NCBI GenBank assembly: GCA_947493575.1
Contig: CANLRQ010000011.1
Span: forward strand, 1 to 64,000
Direction: 5' to 3'
DNA: 64,000 nt
DNA from: an uncultured Marinomonas sp.
Lineage (GTDB): Bacteria > Pseudomonadota > Gammaproteobacteria > Pseudomonadales > Marinomonadaceae
The notes below the pieces were generated by a model. That model had not been told where the DNA came from. It saw nothing but the letters and a program-made list of their open reading frames with translations, and did not search any database. Below, piece by piece: positions 53,513 through 63,719 of the stretch. Every line of letters starts with the position of its first letter. The stretch's first letter is position 1. The position numbers were made by a program, and so were the translations under genes.

Positions 53513-53586
53513 ATTTTGAGTCTGTTTTTAAAAAGTATTAGCAAGCGTAATAGTCGTACAAAGGTCCCATATTGTAGAGTGATGAA

Positions 53587-54327
53587 TTAGTTTGTCAGCG
53601 TTCTAGAAAAGAGAGCAACGGCAAGGCGGTAGCATTCTAGGGCCAGTGCAGGGTCATAACGATCTCCTCCATCTCTCATAAAGGCATGTTGTGCATTAAA
53701 CTCATGCCATGAGAAGTTACGCTCTGTATCGATTAGCTCTTGATAGATTTTTTGTCGGCCAGAAGTAGGAACATGAGGATCTTGTTTGCCCCAAACACAA
53801 ACGATTTCACCTTGAATGTCCTTCGTTCTACTGAAAGAGTCATTGCCATCTTTACAAGGCAGCGTATTAGAGTGGATATCAGTGGCGTATAAACAAAATG
53901 CGGACTTAATAATTGGATTGAGTGCTGCACGGTACGCTAAATGGCCACCAATACAGACACCCATGGCCCCAAATTGACCATTGCAATAACCTTGTTTCTC
54001 AAAGTAATCAATAATACTTTGAGTGTCAGAGTCGTGAGCCTCTAGTGTTTTGGCAAATTTGTCTGCATTGCCTTTGTCTTTACCTTCATCATCATAACCG
54101 AGTACTGTACCGATAGGGTTAAGCTCGTGAAATACCTCTGGTACCACCACCACAAAACCATGGCCTGCCATAATACTTGCAGTACGACTGATAGGTGCTG
54201 TTATTTGAAAAATTTCAGAGTAGAAAATAATGCAAGGGTAATTCCCTTCCGCTTGAGGACGATATACCGAGCAGCGCATTAACCCCGTTGGCGTATTTAA
54301 ATCATTATAATGTTGTTGAATAATCAT
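53587..54327 (-). CDS. Dienelactone hydrolase family protein
   Basis: A 246-residue alpha/beta hydrolase of the carboxymethylenebutenolidase family. The nucleophile is Cys in MGVCIGGHLAY, Asp lies in WGKQDPHVP and His in NAQHAFMRDG, giving the DLH Cys-Asp-His triad. The substrate is unknown; no chlorocatechol genes are nearby. It sits next to a YnjBCD-like transporter but 118 bp away and probably separate. Confidence 0.87.
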   Translation of the reverse strand: MIIQQHYNDLNTPTGLMRCSVYRPQAEGNYPCIIFYSEIFQITAPISRTASIMAGHGFVVVVPEVFHELNPIGTVLGYDDEGKDKGNADKFAKTLEAHDSDTQSIIDYFEKQGYCNGQFGAMGVCIGGHLAYRAALNPIIKSAFCLYATDIHSNTLPCKDGNDSFSRTKDIQGEIVCVWGKQDPHVPTSGRQKIYQELIDTERNFSWHEFNAQHAFMRDGGDRYDPALALECYRLAVALFSRTLTN

Positions 54328-54445
54328 AAAAACCTTATTTGAAATAACAGCGATAAAATTGAATTAAACGCTAGATCGATTTATAGGTCTAATAGTATTT
54401 TACAAAAGTGTTATTAAAAGGACTTATTTGCATCTTGGGAAGGTC

Positions 54446-55075
54446 TTAGATAGACAAATGGATAACTTTATTACCCATTGCATCGGCATCATCAGCATCG
54501 TGCGTGACCAATAAGGTAGGTAATTGAGCCGCTTGTATTTGTTCTAACACAAAGGCTCTCACACTTTCTCTCAAGGTGGCGTCTAACTTTCCAAAAGGTT
54601 CATCAAGCAAAAGGTATTCAGGTTCTGACAACAATGTCCTTAATAAAGCGATACGGGCTTTTTGCCCCCCTGATAATAAATCTGGTAGGGAATGGGCTTT
54701 ATCAGAAAGGTTAAATTCTGCCAATTTATCTAAGGCCAGTTCTTGACGTCGTTTGCCTTTAATTGTGTCCGGTATAGCAAACATGAGGTTTTCAAGATTG
54801 GTTAGATGGGGAAATAGCAAAGCTTCTTGATATAAAATGCCTACTTTACGCTTTTCAATAGGTAATCTACTAAGTTCTCTGTTATTTAAATGCAACTCTC
54901 CTGAAGCGTGAAATGCAGGTGATAAAGAGCCTGATAAGTAGTCCAACAAGGTAGATTTACCGCAACCACTAGGGCCCATAATACAAAGAACGTCACCAGC
55001 ATCAATAGAGGCATGAAAGTTTTGGAAAAGGAATTTTTCAGCAAGTTTAATGGTGACATCTGAGAGAATTAGCAT
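54446..55075 (-). CDS. ynjD: YnjD-type ABC transporter ATP-binding protein
   Basis: A 209-residue ABC ATPase with Walker A GPSGCGKST, signature LLSGGQKARIALLR, and Walker B YLLLDEPFGKLD, and the shortened form typical of YnjD/ThiQ. It energises the fused permease encoded 10 bp upstream. Third gene of ynjBCD. Confidence 0.88.
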   Translation of the reverse strand: MLILSDVTIKLAEKFLFQNFHASIDAGDVLCIMGPSGCGKSTLLDYLSGSLSPAFHASGELHLNNRELSRLPIEKRKVGILYQEALLFPHLTNLENLMFAIPDTIKGKRRQELALDKLAEFNLSDKAHSLPDLLSGGQKARIALLRTLLSEPEYLLLDEPFGKLDATLRESVRAFVLEQIQAAQLPTLLVTHDADDADAMGNKVIHLSI

Positions 55076-55085
55076 ACAAAAATGA

Positions 55086-56792
55086 TCACTTCTTAGTTGA
55101 AAGGGTAGGAGGGAATGGTTTGCTCAAGCGAGTTTTTAGATGAATACGAATGGGTGTCCAAACTTTTGGTAACCAGATTGCAAATATAAACACGATCAAA
55201 GGAAAAATAGATTGCATAAGTGCAAGCAAGCTTACGATTTTTCTTTCGCCCGAAGAAGCAAGGGTAACTGCTTCTGTAGTTAGTGTGCTGATTAGTCCAT
55301 TACCTGCAACAAGGGTAGGTAAGTATTGCGCAATACTGACAGAAAAACCAATAGCAAAAGCACTAAAAATAGGTGCTTTTAACATAGCTAGCTTAATCTG
55401 GAAAAAGGATCTAATGGGCTTTTGAGTAAGTGCGCAAGCCTGAATAAAATAGTTCTGATTGTAGGCTAAATAAGCACCATGTAAGGTTAAATAAACGTAA
55501 GGTAATACATAAAATAAATGCAGCGTAATAACAGCCGGAAGGTGGCCGCTAAAACCAATACGAATGAAAAAGATTTGTATGCCGAATAAGAAGCCTACCT
55601 GTGGCAATAAAATAGGAAGATAGATTAGCCGATCAAAGAAGGTGGTATTAAGTGTATTGATACGTTTGACTTCAAGCACGACAATACTGATTGCAAGGGC
55701 TAATAACGTACTGACAATTGCTACAAATAAAGTATTTCCACTCAGATCGAGTAATAAATCACCATTACGCTCAATATTTGCAAGTGACCAGCGGCTCGGG
55801 AAAATATCTGGAAAGCGCCATCTTTTGGCAAATGACCAAATAAATAAAATGATGCCGGCTAAGCTGACAAAAAACAGCAATAAGAAATACAGAGAGCCAA
55901 CCCAAGGGTAAAGTTTGCTTAGAGTGGGATGTCGAACTCCTTGAGTGCGAAACTTTTTTGCAAAGTGAGATAGGAGTCTATAGGTACATTCCCAGAGAAG
56001 GAATGTTAAGAAGACTAAGATCATTAAAAAAACGGCGCCCGATGAGGCAACAAAGCGTTCGTTTAAGTCGGCATCTTTAAACCAACGGAAAACCGTAACG
56101 GCAAAAGTAGAGGGTGTATTGGGGCCAATAATTAATGCTAAATCTACTACGGTTAAACTAAATGCCAATACAATAAAGATAGGTAAACGAATTAAAGGAT
56201 AGATAGCAGGAAGTAGAATTTTTTGCCAAATTGCCGCTGAATGATATCCCATACTCCTGCCAATATTGAGCGATTCATTGGCTTTTATCTGTGGTAAGCA
56301 AGCTAAAATCACAAAAATGAGATAAGGGGTTTCTTTAATAACTAAGGCCAGAATGAGCGATAAGGTGTAAGGGTCTTGTACTGTGATCCAATTAGGTGGC
56401 CGTTCGAACGTGGTAAATAAACGAATTAACCACCCACTTGGACTCAATAGAAAAAGCAGGCCAATAGCGATTGCCGCATGAGGGACAGCTAAGATAGGTG
56501 CAAGACTCTTTTGAAAAAAACGTAAAATCCAACTTTGATGAAATGCCGCTACAGCCGCAAATGCCAACATTAAGGATATGAATGTTGCAGCTAAGCCACT
56601 GACAAGAGTTAGGGTAATGCTGCTAACAAATTCGGGTGTATTAAAGAGTGTCACCCAAGGTGTCAAAGAAAATGTATAGGCATTGATAGCAGGTAAATAA
56701 TGAAAAGCAGGTGCAATAATGCCAACAACGCCGATCAGTATAAAGGCACAAATACTCGCGACAATCGCAAAATTGACCTGCTGTAATTTCAT
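55086..56792 (-). CDS. ynjC: YnjC-type fused ABC permease
   Basis: A 568-residue permease with two binding-protein-dependent permease halves (about 12 TMs). EAA-like loops are ESLNIGRSMGYHSAAIWQKI (first half) and QACALTQKPIRSFFQIKL (second half). The fused layout is like ThiP and YnjC. Together with YnjB and YnjD it imports an unidentified small molecule. Confidence 0.88.
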   Translation of the reverse strand: MKLQQVNFAIVASICAFILIGVVGIIAPAFHYLPAINAYTFSLTPWVTLFNTPEFVSSITLTLVSGLAATFISLMLAFAAVAAFHQSWILRFFQKSLAPILAVPHAAIAIGLLFLLSPSGWLIRLFTTFERPPNWITVQDPYTLSLILALVIKETPYLIFVILACLPQIKANESLNIGRSMGYHSAAIWQKILLPAIYPLIRLPIFIVLAFSLTVVDLALIIGPNTPSTFAVTVFRWFKDADLNERFVASSGAVFLMILVFLTFLLWECTYRLLSHFAKKFRTQGVRHPTLSKLYPWVGSLYFLLLFFVSLAGIILFIWSFAKRWRFPDIFPSRWSLANIERNGDLLLDLSGNTLFVAIVSTLLALAISIVVLEVKRINTLNTTFFDRLIYLPILLPQVGFLFGIQIFFIRIGFSGHLPAVITLHLFYVLPYVYLTLHGAYLAYNQNYFIQACALTQKPIRSFFQIKLAMLKAPIFSAFAIGFSVSIAQYLPTLVAGNGLISTLTTEAVTLASSGERKIVSLLALMQSIFPLIVFIFAIWLPKVWTPIRIHLKTRLSKPFPPTLSTKK

Positions 56793-56821
56793 TTATATAT
56801 CATACTCTTAATATTAGAAAA

Positions 56822-58024
56822 TTAGTTTGCGTAACGTAAACGCCATTCATTTTCCAATGCTTTAACCCATGATACATGAGGTTCAGGAACACTGTTGCTC
56901 AAGTTTTCAAGAGTTAATGTTGCAACGCCTCTAGGTTGTTTATCAAAAAGAGCCTGATGTTCTTTTTCCATTTTCTCATAGTTTAATACGGTTAAGTCTC
57001 CCCAAACAGTGCTGTCTTGTTTTTGTAACTGAGCTTCAGGAGACAAGAAGTAATTGGCGACAACTTCAGCACCTGCTGTTGCAGTAGAGTTATAAGGAAT
57101 GGCTAAAAAGTGAGTATTACTAATAGTGCCTTGATCAAAGATGTAAGAGCGAACACTGTCAGAGAGGTTGCCTTTACTAATTTGTACGGATGCGGCAGAA
57201 GTATCGAAACTAAATGCAACGTCAATTTCTTGATCATCTAAAAGACGGATCATTTCTTCTGAACCACTTGGGAAGGTTGTACCGCTGCGCCAAGACACTG
57301 GGTGCAACTCATTGAAGAATTCCCAAAGAGGTTGGGTTAATTGCTTAAAGTCGACCCGATCAACAGGGTTTGCTAGTACTGTTTTGTCAGCTATTAGTTC
57401 ATACAGTGCTTGTTTTAAGAAAGTCGTCCCCAGAAATTGTGGTGGCTCTGGGTAGGTGACGCGACCGGGATTCTCTTTTGCATAGGCTAATAATTCGGCC
57501 ATCGATTTTGGAGGGTTAGCTAATGTCTCTGTATCATGAATAAAAATGACCTGAGCTTTACCCCAAGGAGATTCCATACCCTCTACAGCTGTACCAAAAT
57601 CAAGCGTTAAGCTTTTGTTTGAAGATTCATCAATGTAACGGTAGTTTGGCAAATCATTGCTGAATGGGCCGTGTAAAAAATTATTTTCTTTTAATGAACG
57701 GAAATTCTCACCATTCAACCAAATTAAATCAATGGAGCCGTTATTAACATTATTGGCGGCTTTTTCTGCCAGTACTCTACCAATCGCGTCAGCTGTGTCG
57801 ACTAACTTCACGTGTTTGAGAGTAACTCCGTATTTCTCCTTGATATTTTTGCCTGCCCATTCAATGTAATCATTGATGTTTTCAGCTCCGCCCCAAGCGT
57901 TAAAATTTACAGTCTGTCCTTTTGCTTCATCTAAGGTTGCTTGCCAATTGTCTGCATAGGCATAACTTAAGCCGGTTGTTATAAGGGAGAGAGTAAGCAT
58001 TTTCTTAATCATATCGAGGACCAT
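56822..58024 (-). CDS. ynjB: YnjB-type ABC substrate-binding protein
   Basis: A 400-residue periplasmic binding protein. Signal peptide at about 1-24 (cleaved at AYA), then NFNAWGGAENINDYIEW, IDLIWLNGENFRSLKEN and WGKAQVIFIHD, all YnjB-specific segments. The start is ATG 58024 or ATG 58012; neither has a good ribosome site. The transported substrate of YnjBCD is not established; relatives bind thiamine or Fe(III). Confidence 0.88.
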   Translation of the reverse strand: MVLDMIKKMLTLSLITTGLSYAYADNWQATLDEAKGQTVNFNAWGGAENINDYIEWAGKNIKEKYGVTLKHVKLVDTADAIGRVLAEKAANNVNNGSIDLIWLNGENFRSLKENNFLHGPFSNDLPNYRYIDESSNKSLTLDFGTAVEGMESPWGKAQVIFIHDTETLANPPKSMAELLAYAKENPGRVTYPEPPQFLGTTFLKQALYELIADKTVLANPVDRVDFKQLTQPLWEFFNELHPVSWRSGTTFPSGSEEMIRLLDDQEIDVAFSFDTSAASVQISKGNLSDSVRSYIFDQGTISNTHFLAIPYNSTATAGAEVVANYFLSPEAQLQKQDSTVWGDLTVLNYEKMEKEHQALFDKQPRGVATLTLENLSNSVPEPHVSWVKALENEWRLRYAN

Positions 58025-58187
58025 TTTTCGTTAGAATGTGGATTCAAATAAAGTAACTTAATGTTATTTCGAGTATTATCCATAAAAAATAATACAGATA
58101 TGACTTTATTTATATCAATAAGTTCCCTGTCATTGTTGAATATACTGTATCTATTTTGTAATAAATTGAAAATCTTATGAGACGAGT

Positions 58188-59333
58188 ATGCCTTATCAAA
58201 TCATGACACACAATTTGCCATCCGCAACGTTTGGCACAAGTCGGCTTATAAAGGCCCATCATTTTGGCCATGTTGGTGCGCGACCTAAAATATATTTGCA
58301 AGCGGGATTGCACGCTGATGAGTGGCCCGGCTTTCTGGTACTTAATGAACTTATTAAAGTGCTTAAAAAAGCGGATGATAATGGGCAAATTGTCGGAGAA
58401 ATTATCGTTGTTCCTGTGGCAAACCCAATCGGTTTAGCGCAAAATTTCCATGGATACATTCCAGGACGGTTTGCATTTAGTGATGGTGGTGGCAACTTTA
58501 ATCGTAATTGGCCAAGAATTGCGGAGAAGATAGAGCAACAAGTCCGACATGATATTGAAAGTGACCCGCTGCGTAATGTAGAAAGAATTCGTAAACTCAT
58601 TATGCAAGAAGTGATGAATTTGCCGGAAACAACAGAACTTCAAGGGTTAAGAAAAACACTCATGCTGATGTCTATGGATGCAGATGAAGTTCTTGACCTA
58701 CACTGTTCTGGAGAAGCCTGTATGCATGCGTATGTGGCACAAGAATTTGAGTCTCATTTTGAACCTTTACTTGTGCACCTAAAAGCGAAAGTGGGTCTAT
58801 CTGAGCTTGAAACGGGTGCCGCGTCTTTTGATGAGGCGAATGTGGATGTATGGAGGCATCTGAAAAAAGGGTTTGCACACCTAATCCCTTGGGGGTGTCG
58901 CTCGTTAACACTAGAGCTTAGAGGTGAAAACGACATTAATCAGGAGATGGCAAAAGATGATGCACAGAGTTTATTTGCCTACTTGATCGACCGAAACGTG
59001 GTAAATGGCAGCCCGATAACACCTCCTGAATCTGAGCTGGAATATTTTCCATTAGATGCAATGGATTTAGTAAAAGCTCCTTGTGCAGGTATCGTGTGTT
59101 ATCACAAAAATATCGGGGATCGAGTTGAAGAGGGCGAACTGATAGGAGAAGTGGTGGATCTGATGGACGATGATGTTGAAAACAGCGCCCAACCATTAAT
59201 TTCTCGAACGAATGGTATTTTATTTGCTCGTTTACAACGTCGCTTGGTGATTTGTGGTGAATCTATTGCGAAAATAGCGGGCAAAGAGCATCTAGCATTT
59301 CGTGAAATAGGAAGCCTCTTTGAAGATAAGTAA
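58188..59333 (+). CDS. Succinylglutamate desuccinylase/aspartoacylase-family zinc hydrolase
   Basis: A 381-residue M14-like zinc deacylase of the AstE/AspA family. Zinc ligands are His42 and Glu45 in GLHADEWPG and His172 in LDLHCSGE; the substrate Arg/Asn region FNRNWP is present. The C-terminal part (about 285-375) is a lipoyl-like all-beta domain seen in this subfamily. It hydrolyses an N-acyl amino acid or related amide. It is divergent from ynjB and 4 bp before the UvrD-like gene. A link between deacylase and transporter is possible, not shown. Confidence 0.83.
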   Translation: MPYQIMTHNLPSATFGTSRLIKAHHFGHVGARPKIYLQAGLHADEWPGFLVLNELIKVLKKADDNGQIVGEIIVVPVANPIGLAQNFHGYIPGRFAFSDGGGNFNRNWPRIAEKIEQQVRHDIESDPLRNVERIRKLIMQEVMNLPETTELQGLRKTLMLMSMDADEVLDLHCSGEACMHAYVAQEFESHFEPLLVHLKAKVGLSELETGAASFDEANVDVWRHLKKGFAHLIPWGCRSLTLELRGENDINQEMAKDDAQSLFAYLIDRNVVNGSPITPPESELEYFPLDAMDLVKAPCAGIVCYHKNIGDRVEEGELIGEVVDLMDDDVENSAQPLISRTNGILFARLQRRLVICGESIAKIAGKEHLAFREIGSLFEDK

Positions 59334-59337
59334 TCCA

Positions 59338-61677
59338 ATGCATTTTACCGAAGAGCAACAAGCGGTTATTCAGCATAATATTGACGCCCACGCCAAAGTT
59401 GTTGCTGTGGCAGGAGCAGGTAAAACCACGACTCTGATTGCTCGTATTGAGCATTTGTTGCAACAGGGTGTATCGATTAAAAAAATCGGCGTTTTTATGT
59501 TTAATAAAAGTGCTCAAGAAGAATTTTTACAGCGATTAACCGAGTATTTAAATCAACGGCATTATTTTCATGTGCCAGATGTCATGACATTCCACAGCTT
59601 TGGTTTAAAGTTATGTCGCCGCATGGAGCAATCGGATTTGCTGCCTAAAGCAAACTTGGTAACAGATGATTTTTCATTAGTAAAACTGATTCGAGAAGGC
59701 ATGCAGCAGCTTACTAAGCAAGGTAAAAAAGTATCTGCGTTGGATGAAAAAGAGTGGCTGGAAGATGCTCTTTTATTTATCGAGCACGTAAAAGCCGCAG
59801 CGGAAGACGCCGATGCAGTTTATAAAGAGTCGGGGTTTAATTCAGATCGAGCGTTTTTTCCTGATTTATACAATGCCATAGAAAAAAATCGTCAACGTCG
59901 AAATCAACGCTTTTTTTCAGACCTAACCTTAGATCCCTTGATGGCAATTGAGCAGGATCAATTATCTGAAAGTATTTTGATTCGAGGGTTGTTACCTCAT
60001 TATGACTACTTGTTAATTGATGAGTTTCAAGATATTAATCCCTGCCAATACCGATTATTAAAAAATCTGTATGCTACGAGTAAGTGGATGATTGTGGGCG
60101 ATGTTCAGCAATGCATTTATGAATGGAGAGGGGCGAGTCCATCTATTATGGCGACCGAATTTGATCAAGATTTTGATCAGACCCTCGGATTAGCAGAATC
60201 GAAAAAAGCAACATCATTAGACTTGAACTCTGCCAGTTCTCTGACAGAGGTCGTTAATTATGCACTAAGCAAGAGTTTCCGTTTTGGTCATCAAATTGGT
60301 TTGATGGCATCGAATGTGATCCAGCGTAACCGAGCTGAAAACTTGGTTATCGGTGCAGATAAAGAAACAGAATTTGCATTTGCGAGAAGTGACAAAACAG
60401 GGCAAGCATTGCTTTCAGAATTAAAATATTGGGTGCAATCGGGGCAGTCTCTAAATGATGCGGCAGTATTGGTCCGTCTTTATAGCGATATGGTACCGAT
60501 ACAGTTGGCGCTTATGCATAAGCAGGTTCCTTATCATCTTCATGGGGATTCACCGCTTTTAGAGAACCGTCAAATACGCATGTTATTGGCGTATCTGGCG
60601 GTGATGGCAGACGGTTTTACCACGCCAACTCGCTTCCATGATCTGCAAGATATCGATTATTTACTTTCTGTCCCTAGTTTGTCTCTTGCTCCTAATGAGA
60701 GACATCGCTTTTCTCAGCAGTGTCATTTGTCACCTTATTTAATCCCTCAACTTATTGAAGAATTAAGTGACCGCCACGAGGGATGGCGCAGTAAAAAACT
60801 GTTGCAGCGTTCTGACTGGTTACGCAGCTTAACCCTGTACCGATCTGATCCTGCCACTGGGTTACAGCATACTATTGAAAAATTGGGCATTTACCGTTAC
60901 TTCGAAAGTACCAGCAGTAAAGAAATTCAAGCACAAGAAAAAATAGCCACCTGTGAAGCTTTTATTGCCTATGTTCGTGGTGTTGGTGGAACGGCAGATG
61001 ATATTTTGGATCAATTACGTACATTGTCTTCTCAGCCATCTGAAAGCAGTCACAATACTGGAGTTCACTTAATGACGATTCACAAGTCCAAGGGGCTGGA
61101 ATTTGGTCAGGTGATTATGACAGGACTGCAAGAGGGGCGTTTTCCTTATTATGAAAAAGACGTGGATGTACCTCAAATTGAGGCGGAAAGGCGACTTTTT
61201 TATGTGGGAATTACTAGGGCTAAACAACGCTTGGTTTTTTTACATCAACCAACAAAGCTAGAGCATAAAAAACTCTCGGTTGGCAGCATTCAAGAGAAAA
61301 AGAAATCAAATCTAGGTTTGTCGCGTTTTGTTTTTGAATCCTATCCACTCATAATACAAGATATGATTGTCGCAGAAACTTGTTCTGATGCTACGCTGGT
61401 GGAAGGCAGTCAGGTATTAGAATTGGATCACCCTCAAACAATGCAAAGCTACTTGAGTGTGGCGGAATTTAAACGTTCACCCATATTTAAAAATACCATG
61501 AAAGAGGTACGAACCTTGCAAGTTGGGGATCGTGTAAGGCATGAAAAGTTTGGTAGTGGTGTGGTACTAAATCAAGATCAAAAAGGCAGTAAAATGATTA
61601 TTATTGATTTTGATGTGGAAGGAGTAAAAACCTTTAATCCTAAGCACACACGCTTATTAAAAGAGTCAGCGGTTTAA
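59338..61677 (+). CDS. UvrD/Rep-family DNA helicase
   Basis: A 780-residue superfamily-1A helicase. Motif I AVAGAGKTTTLI, DEFQD in motif II, VGDVQQCIYEWRGAS, SFRFGHQI, and motif V/VI HLMTIHKSKGLEF and RRLFYVGITRAKQRL are intact. A C-terminal Tudor-like segment (GDRVRHEKFGSGVVL...TFNPKHTRLL) resembles UvrD/PcrA. ATG 59338 was chosen over an in-frame TTG at 59320 overlapping the previous gene. It may be a Rep-like paralogue; canonical uvrD is ~720 aa. Confidence 0.88.
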   Translation: MHFTEEQQAVIQHNIDAHAKVVAVAGAGKTTTLIARIEHLLQQGVSIKKIGVFMFNKSAQEEFLQRLTEYLNQRHYFHVPDVMTFHSFGLKLCRRMEQSDLLPKANLVTDDFSLVKLIREGMQQLTKQGKKVSALDEKEWLEDALLFIEHVKAAAEDADAVYKESGFNSDRAFFPDLYNAIEKNRQRRNQRFFSDLTLDPLMAIEQDQLSESILIRGLLPHYDYLLIDEFQDINPCQYRLLKNLYATSKWMIVGDVQQCIYEWRGASPSIMATEFDQDFDQTLGLAESKKATSLDLNSASSLTEVVNYALSKSFRFGHQIGLMASNVIQRNRAENLVIGADKETEFAFARSDKTGQALLSELKYWVQSGQSLNDAAVLVRLYSDMVPIQLALMHKQVPYHLHGDSPLLENRQIRMLLAYLAVMADGFTTPTRFHDLQDIDYLLSVPSLSLAPNERHRFSQQCHLSPYLIPQLIEELSDRHEGWRSKKLLQRSDWLRSLTLYRSDPATGLQHTIEKLGIYRYFESTSSKEIQAQEKIATCEAFIAYVRGVGGTADDILDQLRTLSSQPSESSHNTGVHLMTIHKSKGLEFGQVIMTGLQEGRFPYYEKDVDVPQIEAERRLFYVGITRAKQRLVFLHQPTKLEHKKLSVGSIQEKKKSNLGLSRFVFESYPLIIQDMIVAETCSDATLVEGSQVLELDHPQTMQSYLSVAEFKRSPIFKNTMKEVRTLQVGDRVRHEKFGSGVVLNQDQKGSKMIIIDFDVEGVKTFNPKHTRLLKESAV

Positions 61678-61740
61678 TACATTTGTTGACGATTGTGTTA
61701 TTTAAATTGAACTCATAATGAAAAACAGGGTGTATGAATA

Positions 61741-62694
61741 ATGAACTCAATTCCACTTATTGATTTTTTGTGTCTGAAATCTACCGATTCAGCACAGCGT
61801 AATGAAGAAATTAAAAAATTGGATCACGCCTGTCGTGACGTTGGCTTTTTCTATCTAACGAATACCACTATACCAAAAGAAGAATTAGAGGGTCTGCTAA
61901 AGGCGGCAAAATCCTTCTTTGCTCTTCCTCAAGCCGAGAAAGAAAGTATTGATATCAAACTCAGTAACAATCATCGTGGTTATGGGAAAATTGGTGAAGA
62001 GCAGCTAGATGAAGTGAATCAAGCTGATTGGAAAGAAACTTTTGATATGGCGTTGGATTTTCCACTAGAGCATCCTCTTAGCCAGAAATACCCTAGCATG
62101 TATGGCCCGAATCAATACCCTCAGCAAGTAGCAGTGATTGAGGCATTACAAGCCTATTACATTTCTGCTTTTGAGGTGTCGCAAGTCGTATTAACTGCCA
62201 TGGCACAAGCTCTTAACTTGGAAACAGACTTTTTCACTCGATGCTTTCAGGATCACGTGACAGTATTACGTATGATTCACTACCCGCCGCGTCCGGAAGA
62301 GGATCACAGTAATGGAGCTGGAGCTCATACGGATTATGGTTGCATTACGCTGTTGTTACAAGATGATATTGGTGGTCTACAGGTTAAAAATGTAAGAGGG
62401 GAGTGGATGGATGCTACGCCAATCAAAAATGCTCTGGTGGTTAATATTGGAGATCTCATGCAACGTTGGACAAATGACGAATATGTTTCAACAGCCCACC
62501 GCGTTATTTCACCTGAGAGCGGCGTTCACCGTTATTCCTTTCCATTTTTTGTCGAGCCTGATTATGAAACCAATGTGGAGTGCATTGATTCCTGCCATTC
62601 AGCCAACCATCCAGCAAAGTACCCACCCATTCTCAGTGGGGATTGGATCCAGTCTCGTTTTGATGCAACCTACGCCTATAGAGAGACAGAGTAA
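61741..62694 (+). CDS. 2-oxoglutarate/Fe(II)-dependent dioxygenase (IPNS-like)
   Basis: A 317-residue dioxygenase of the isopenicillin N synthase type: N-terminal IPLIDFLCLK and DVGFFYLTN, the iron triad HxD in GAHTDYGCITLL and distal His in STAHRV, and the 2-oxoglutarate-binding Arg in HRYSFPFF. The substrate is not known; similar genes are common near glutamine amidotransferases and purine/flavonoid-type oxygenations. Monocistronic; followed by a REP-like element. Confidence 0.87.
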   Translation: MNSIPLIDFLCLKSTDSAQRNEEIKKLDHACRDVGFFYLTNTTIPKEELEGLLKAAKSFFALPQAEKESIDIKLSNNHRGYGKIGEEQLDEVNQADWKETFDMALDFPLEHPLSQKYPSMYGPNQYPQQVAVIEALQAYYISAFEVSQVVLTAMAQALNLETDFFTRCFQDHVTVLRMIHYPPRPEEDHSNGAGAHTDYGCITLLLQDDIGGLQVKNVRGEWMDATPIKNALVVNIGDLMQRWTNDEYVSTAHRVISPESGVHRYSFPFFVEPDYETNVECIDSCHSANHPAKYPPILSGDWIQSRFDATYAYRETE

Positions 62695-62704
62695 AAGCCG
62701 CATT

Positions 62705-62795
62705 TCTCGTATCCACGCTCTAGCGTGGTAATGCAGGCGGATGCCGTTAAGTGACAGGGGGTGAGTTCCCGCGAAGACAACCGTGGGAACCAGAG
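62705..62795. repeat. REP-like intergenic element
   Basis: CCACGCTCTAGCGTGG (62713-62728) is a palindrome, and GTTCCCgCG (62765) pairs with CGtGGGAAC (62790). The 'CACGCTCxAGCGTGG' core is a familiar REP-like motif in gammaproteobacteria and is more GC-rich than the flanks. Confidence 0.55.
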
Positions 62796-62801
62796 TAAAA
62801 G

Positions 62802-63569
62802 CTAAAACAAAGCACTGCTGTGGAAAGGCTGAGTCGGGTCTAACGTAGCGATATGCCCTTCAGGGATTAATGTCCAACCATCGCCAGATAATTCTAGCGG
62901 CTCAGAACCAACGACAATATGACGATCAAAAGATTTGCTGTAAATCGTAGGGGATTGGTGGTCACTTGAATAACGGATAACCGTTAACTTATCACCATCC
63001 GACAAGGTTGAGGCAAAGCGCAAAGGCTCAGTAATACCATTTTGCTCCATGAGCGTTTCGATCTGCTTAAGAGTACTGGTAATGGCTTTGTTCACATTAG
63101 TTTCTAAACCATTGGCAATCATTAAGAGAAAAATGATTTCTGAATCAGTGGCTCCGCGACGAAAAGAGTACAAATTCTCAGGGATGAGACGGTCCAAATG
63201 CCATCTTAATTTATCGTACTCACCAATCTGGCCGTTATGCATAAATAACCAATTTTTATAGCTAAAAGGGTGGCAATTTGTACGGTTAGTTGCGGTGCCT
63301 GTAGACGCTCTGACATGAGCAAAAAATAAATTACTGCGAATATGATGGGCCAGATTTTTTAAGTTGCAGTCACTCCAAGCGGGCATAACTTCATGATACA
63401 AGCCCGGCTCTTCACGCGCATCGTACCAACCAAGTCCAAAGCCATCGGCATTCACTGTCACTTCTGATTTTCTTGCACCTAAACTTTGATGTACTAAAGA
63501 GTGTTCAGGTTCATATAGTAATGTTTCTATGTACACAGAATCACCAGTATAGGCCATCCAACGACACAT
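62802..63569 (-). CDS. Class II glutamine amidotransferase (YafJ/EgtC-like)
   Basis: A 255-residue Ntn-type amidotransferase: nucleophile Cys2 in MCRWMAYTGDSVYIETLLYE, GFGLGWYD, FFAHVRASTG and CHPFSYKNWLFMHNGQIG are diagnostic. Such proteins transfer or hydrolyse glutamine/glutamyl amides; physiological substrate unknown. Start is ATG followed by TGC so that Cys2 becomes the N-terminal nucleophile after Met removal. Confidence 0.92.
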   Translation of the reverse strand: MCRWMAYTGDSVYIETLLYEPEHSLVHQSLGARKSEVTVNADGFGLGWYDAREEPGLYHEVMPAWSDCNLKNLAHHIRSNLFFAHVRASTGTATNRTNCHPFSYKNWLFMHNGQIGEYDKLRWHLDRLIPENLYSFRRGATDSEIIFLLMIANGLETNVNKAITSTLKQIETLMEQNGITEPLRFASTLSDGDKLTVIRYSSDHQSPTIYSKSFDRHIVVGSEPLELSGDGWTLIPEGHIATLDPTQPFHSSALF

Positions 63570-63659
63570 AATCTCCTTCCTTTTTTGAATAATAGATGAA
63601 TAGGGGTAAGAAATAAGTCCTTTTTTAAAACTAACTTAAAGACATACTGAGGCAAAACC

Positions 63660-63696
63660 GTATCAGGAGCAAGCTTGTTTACCTGTCTCCTGATAC
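63660..63696 (-). terminator. Hairpin after the chemoreceptor gene
   Basis: GTATCAGGAG (63660-63669) pairs with CTCCTGATAC (63687-63696). On the minus strand it follows the receptor stop by ~24 bp and is trailed by GGTTTTGCC, a short U-run. Confidence 0.6.
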
Positions 63697-63719
63697 GTTG
63701 AACAGCATTAAATTAGACT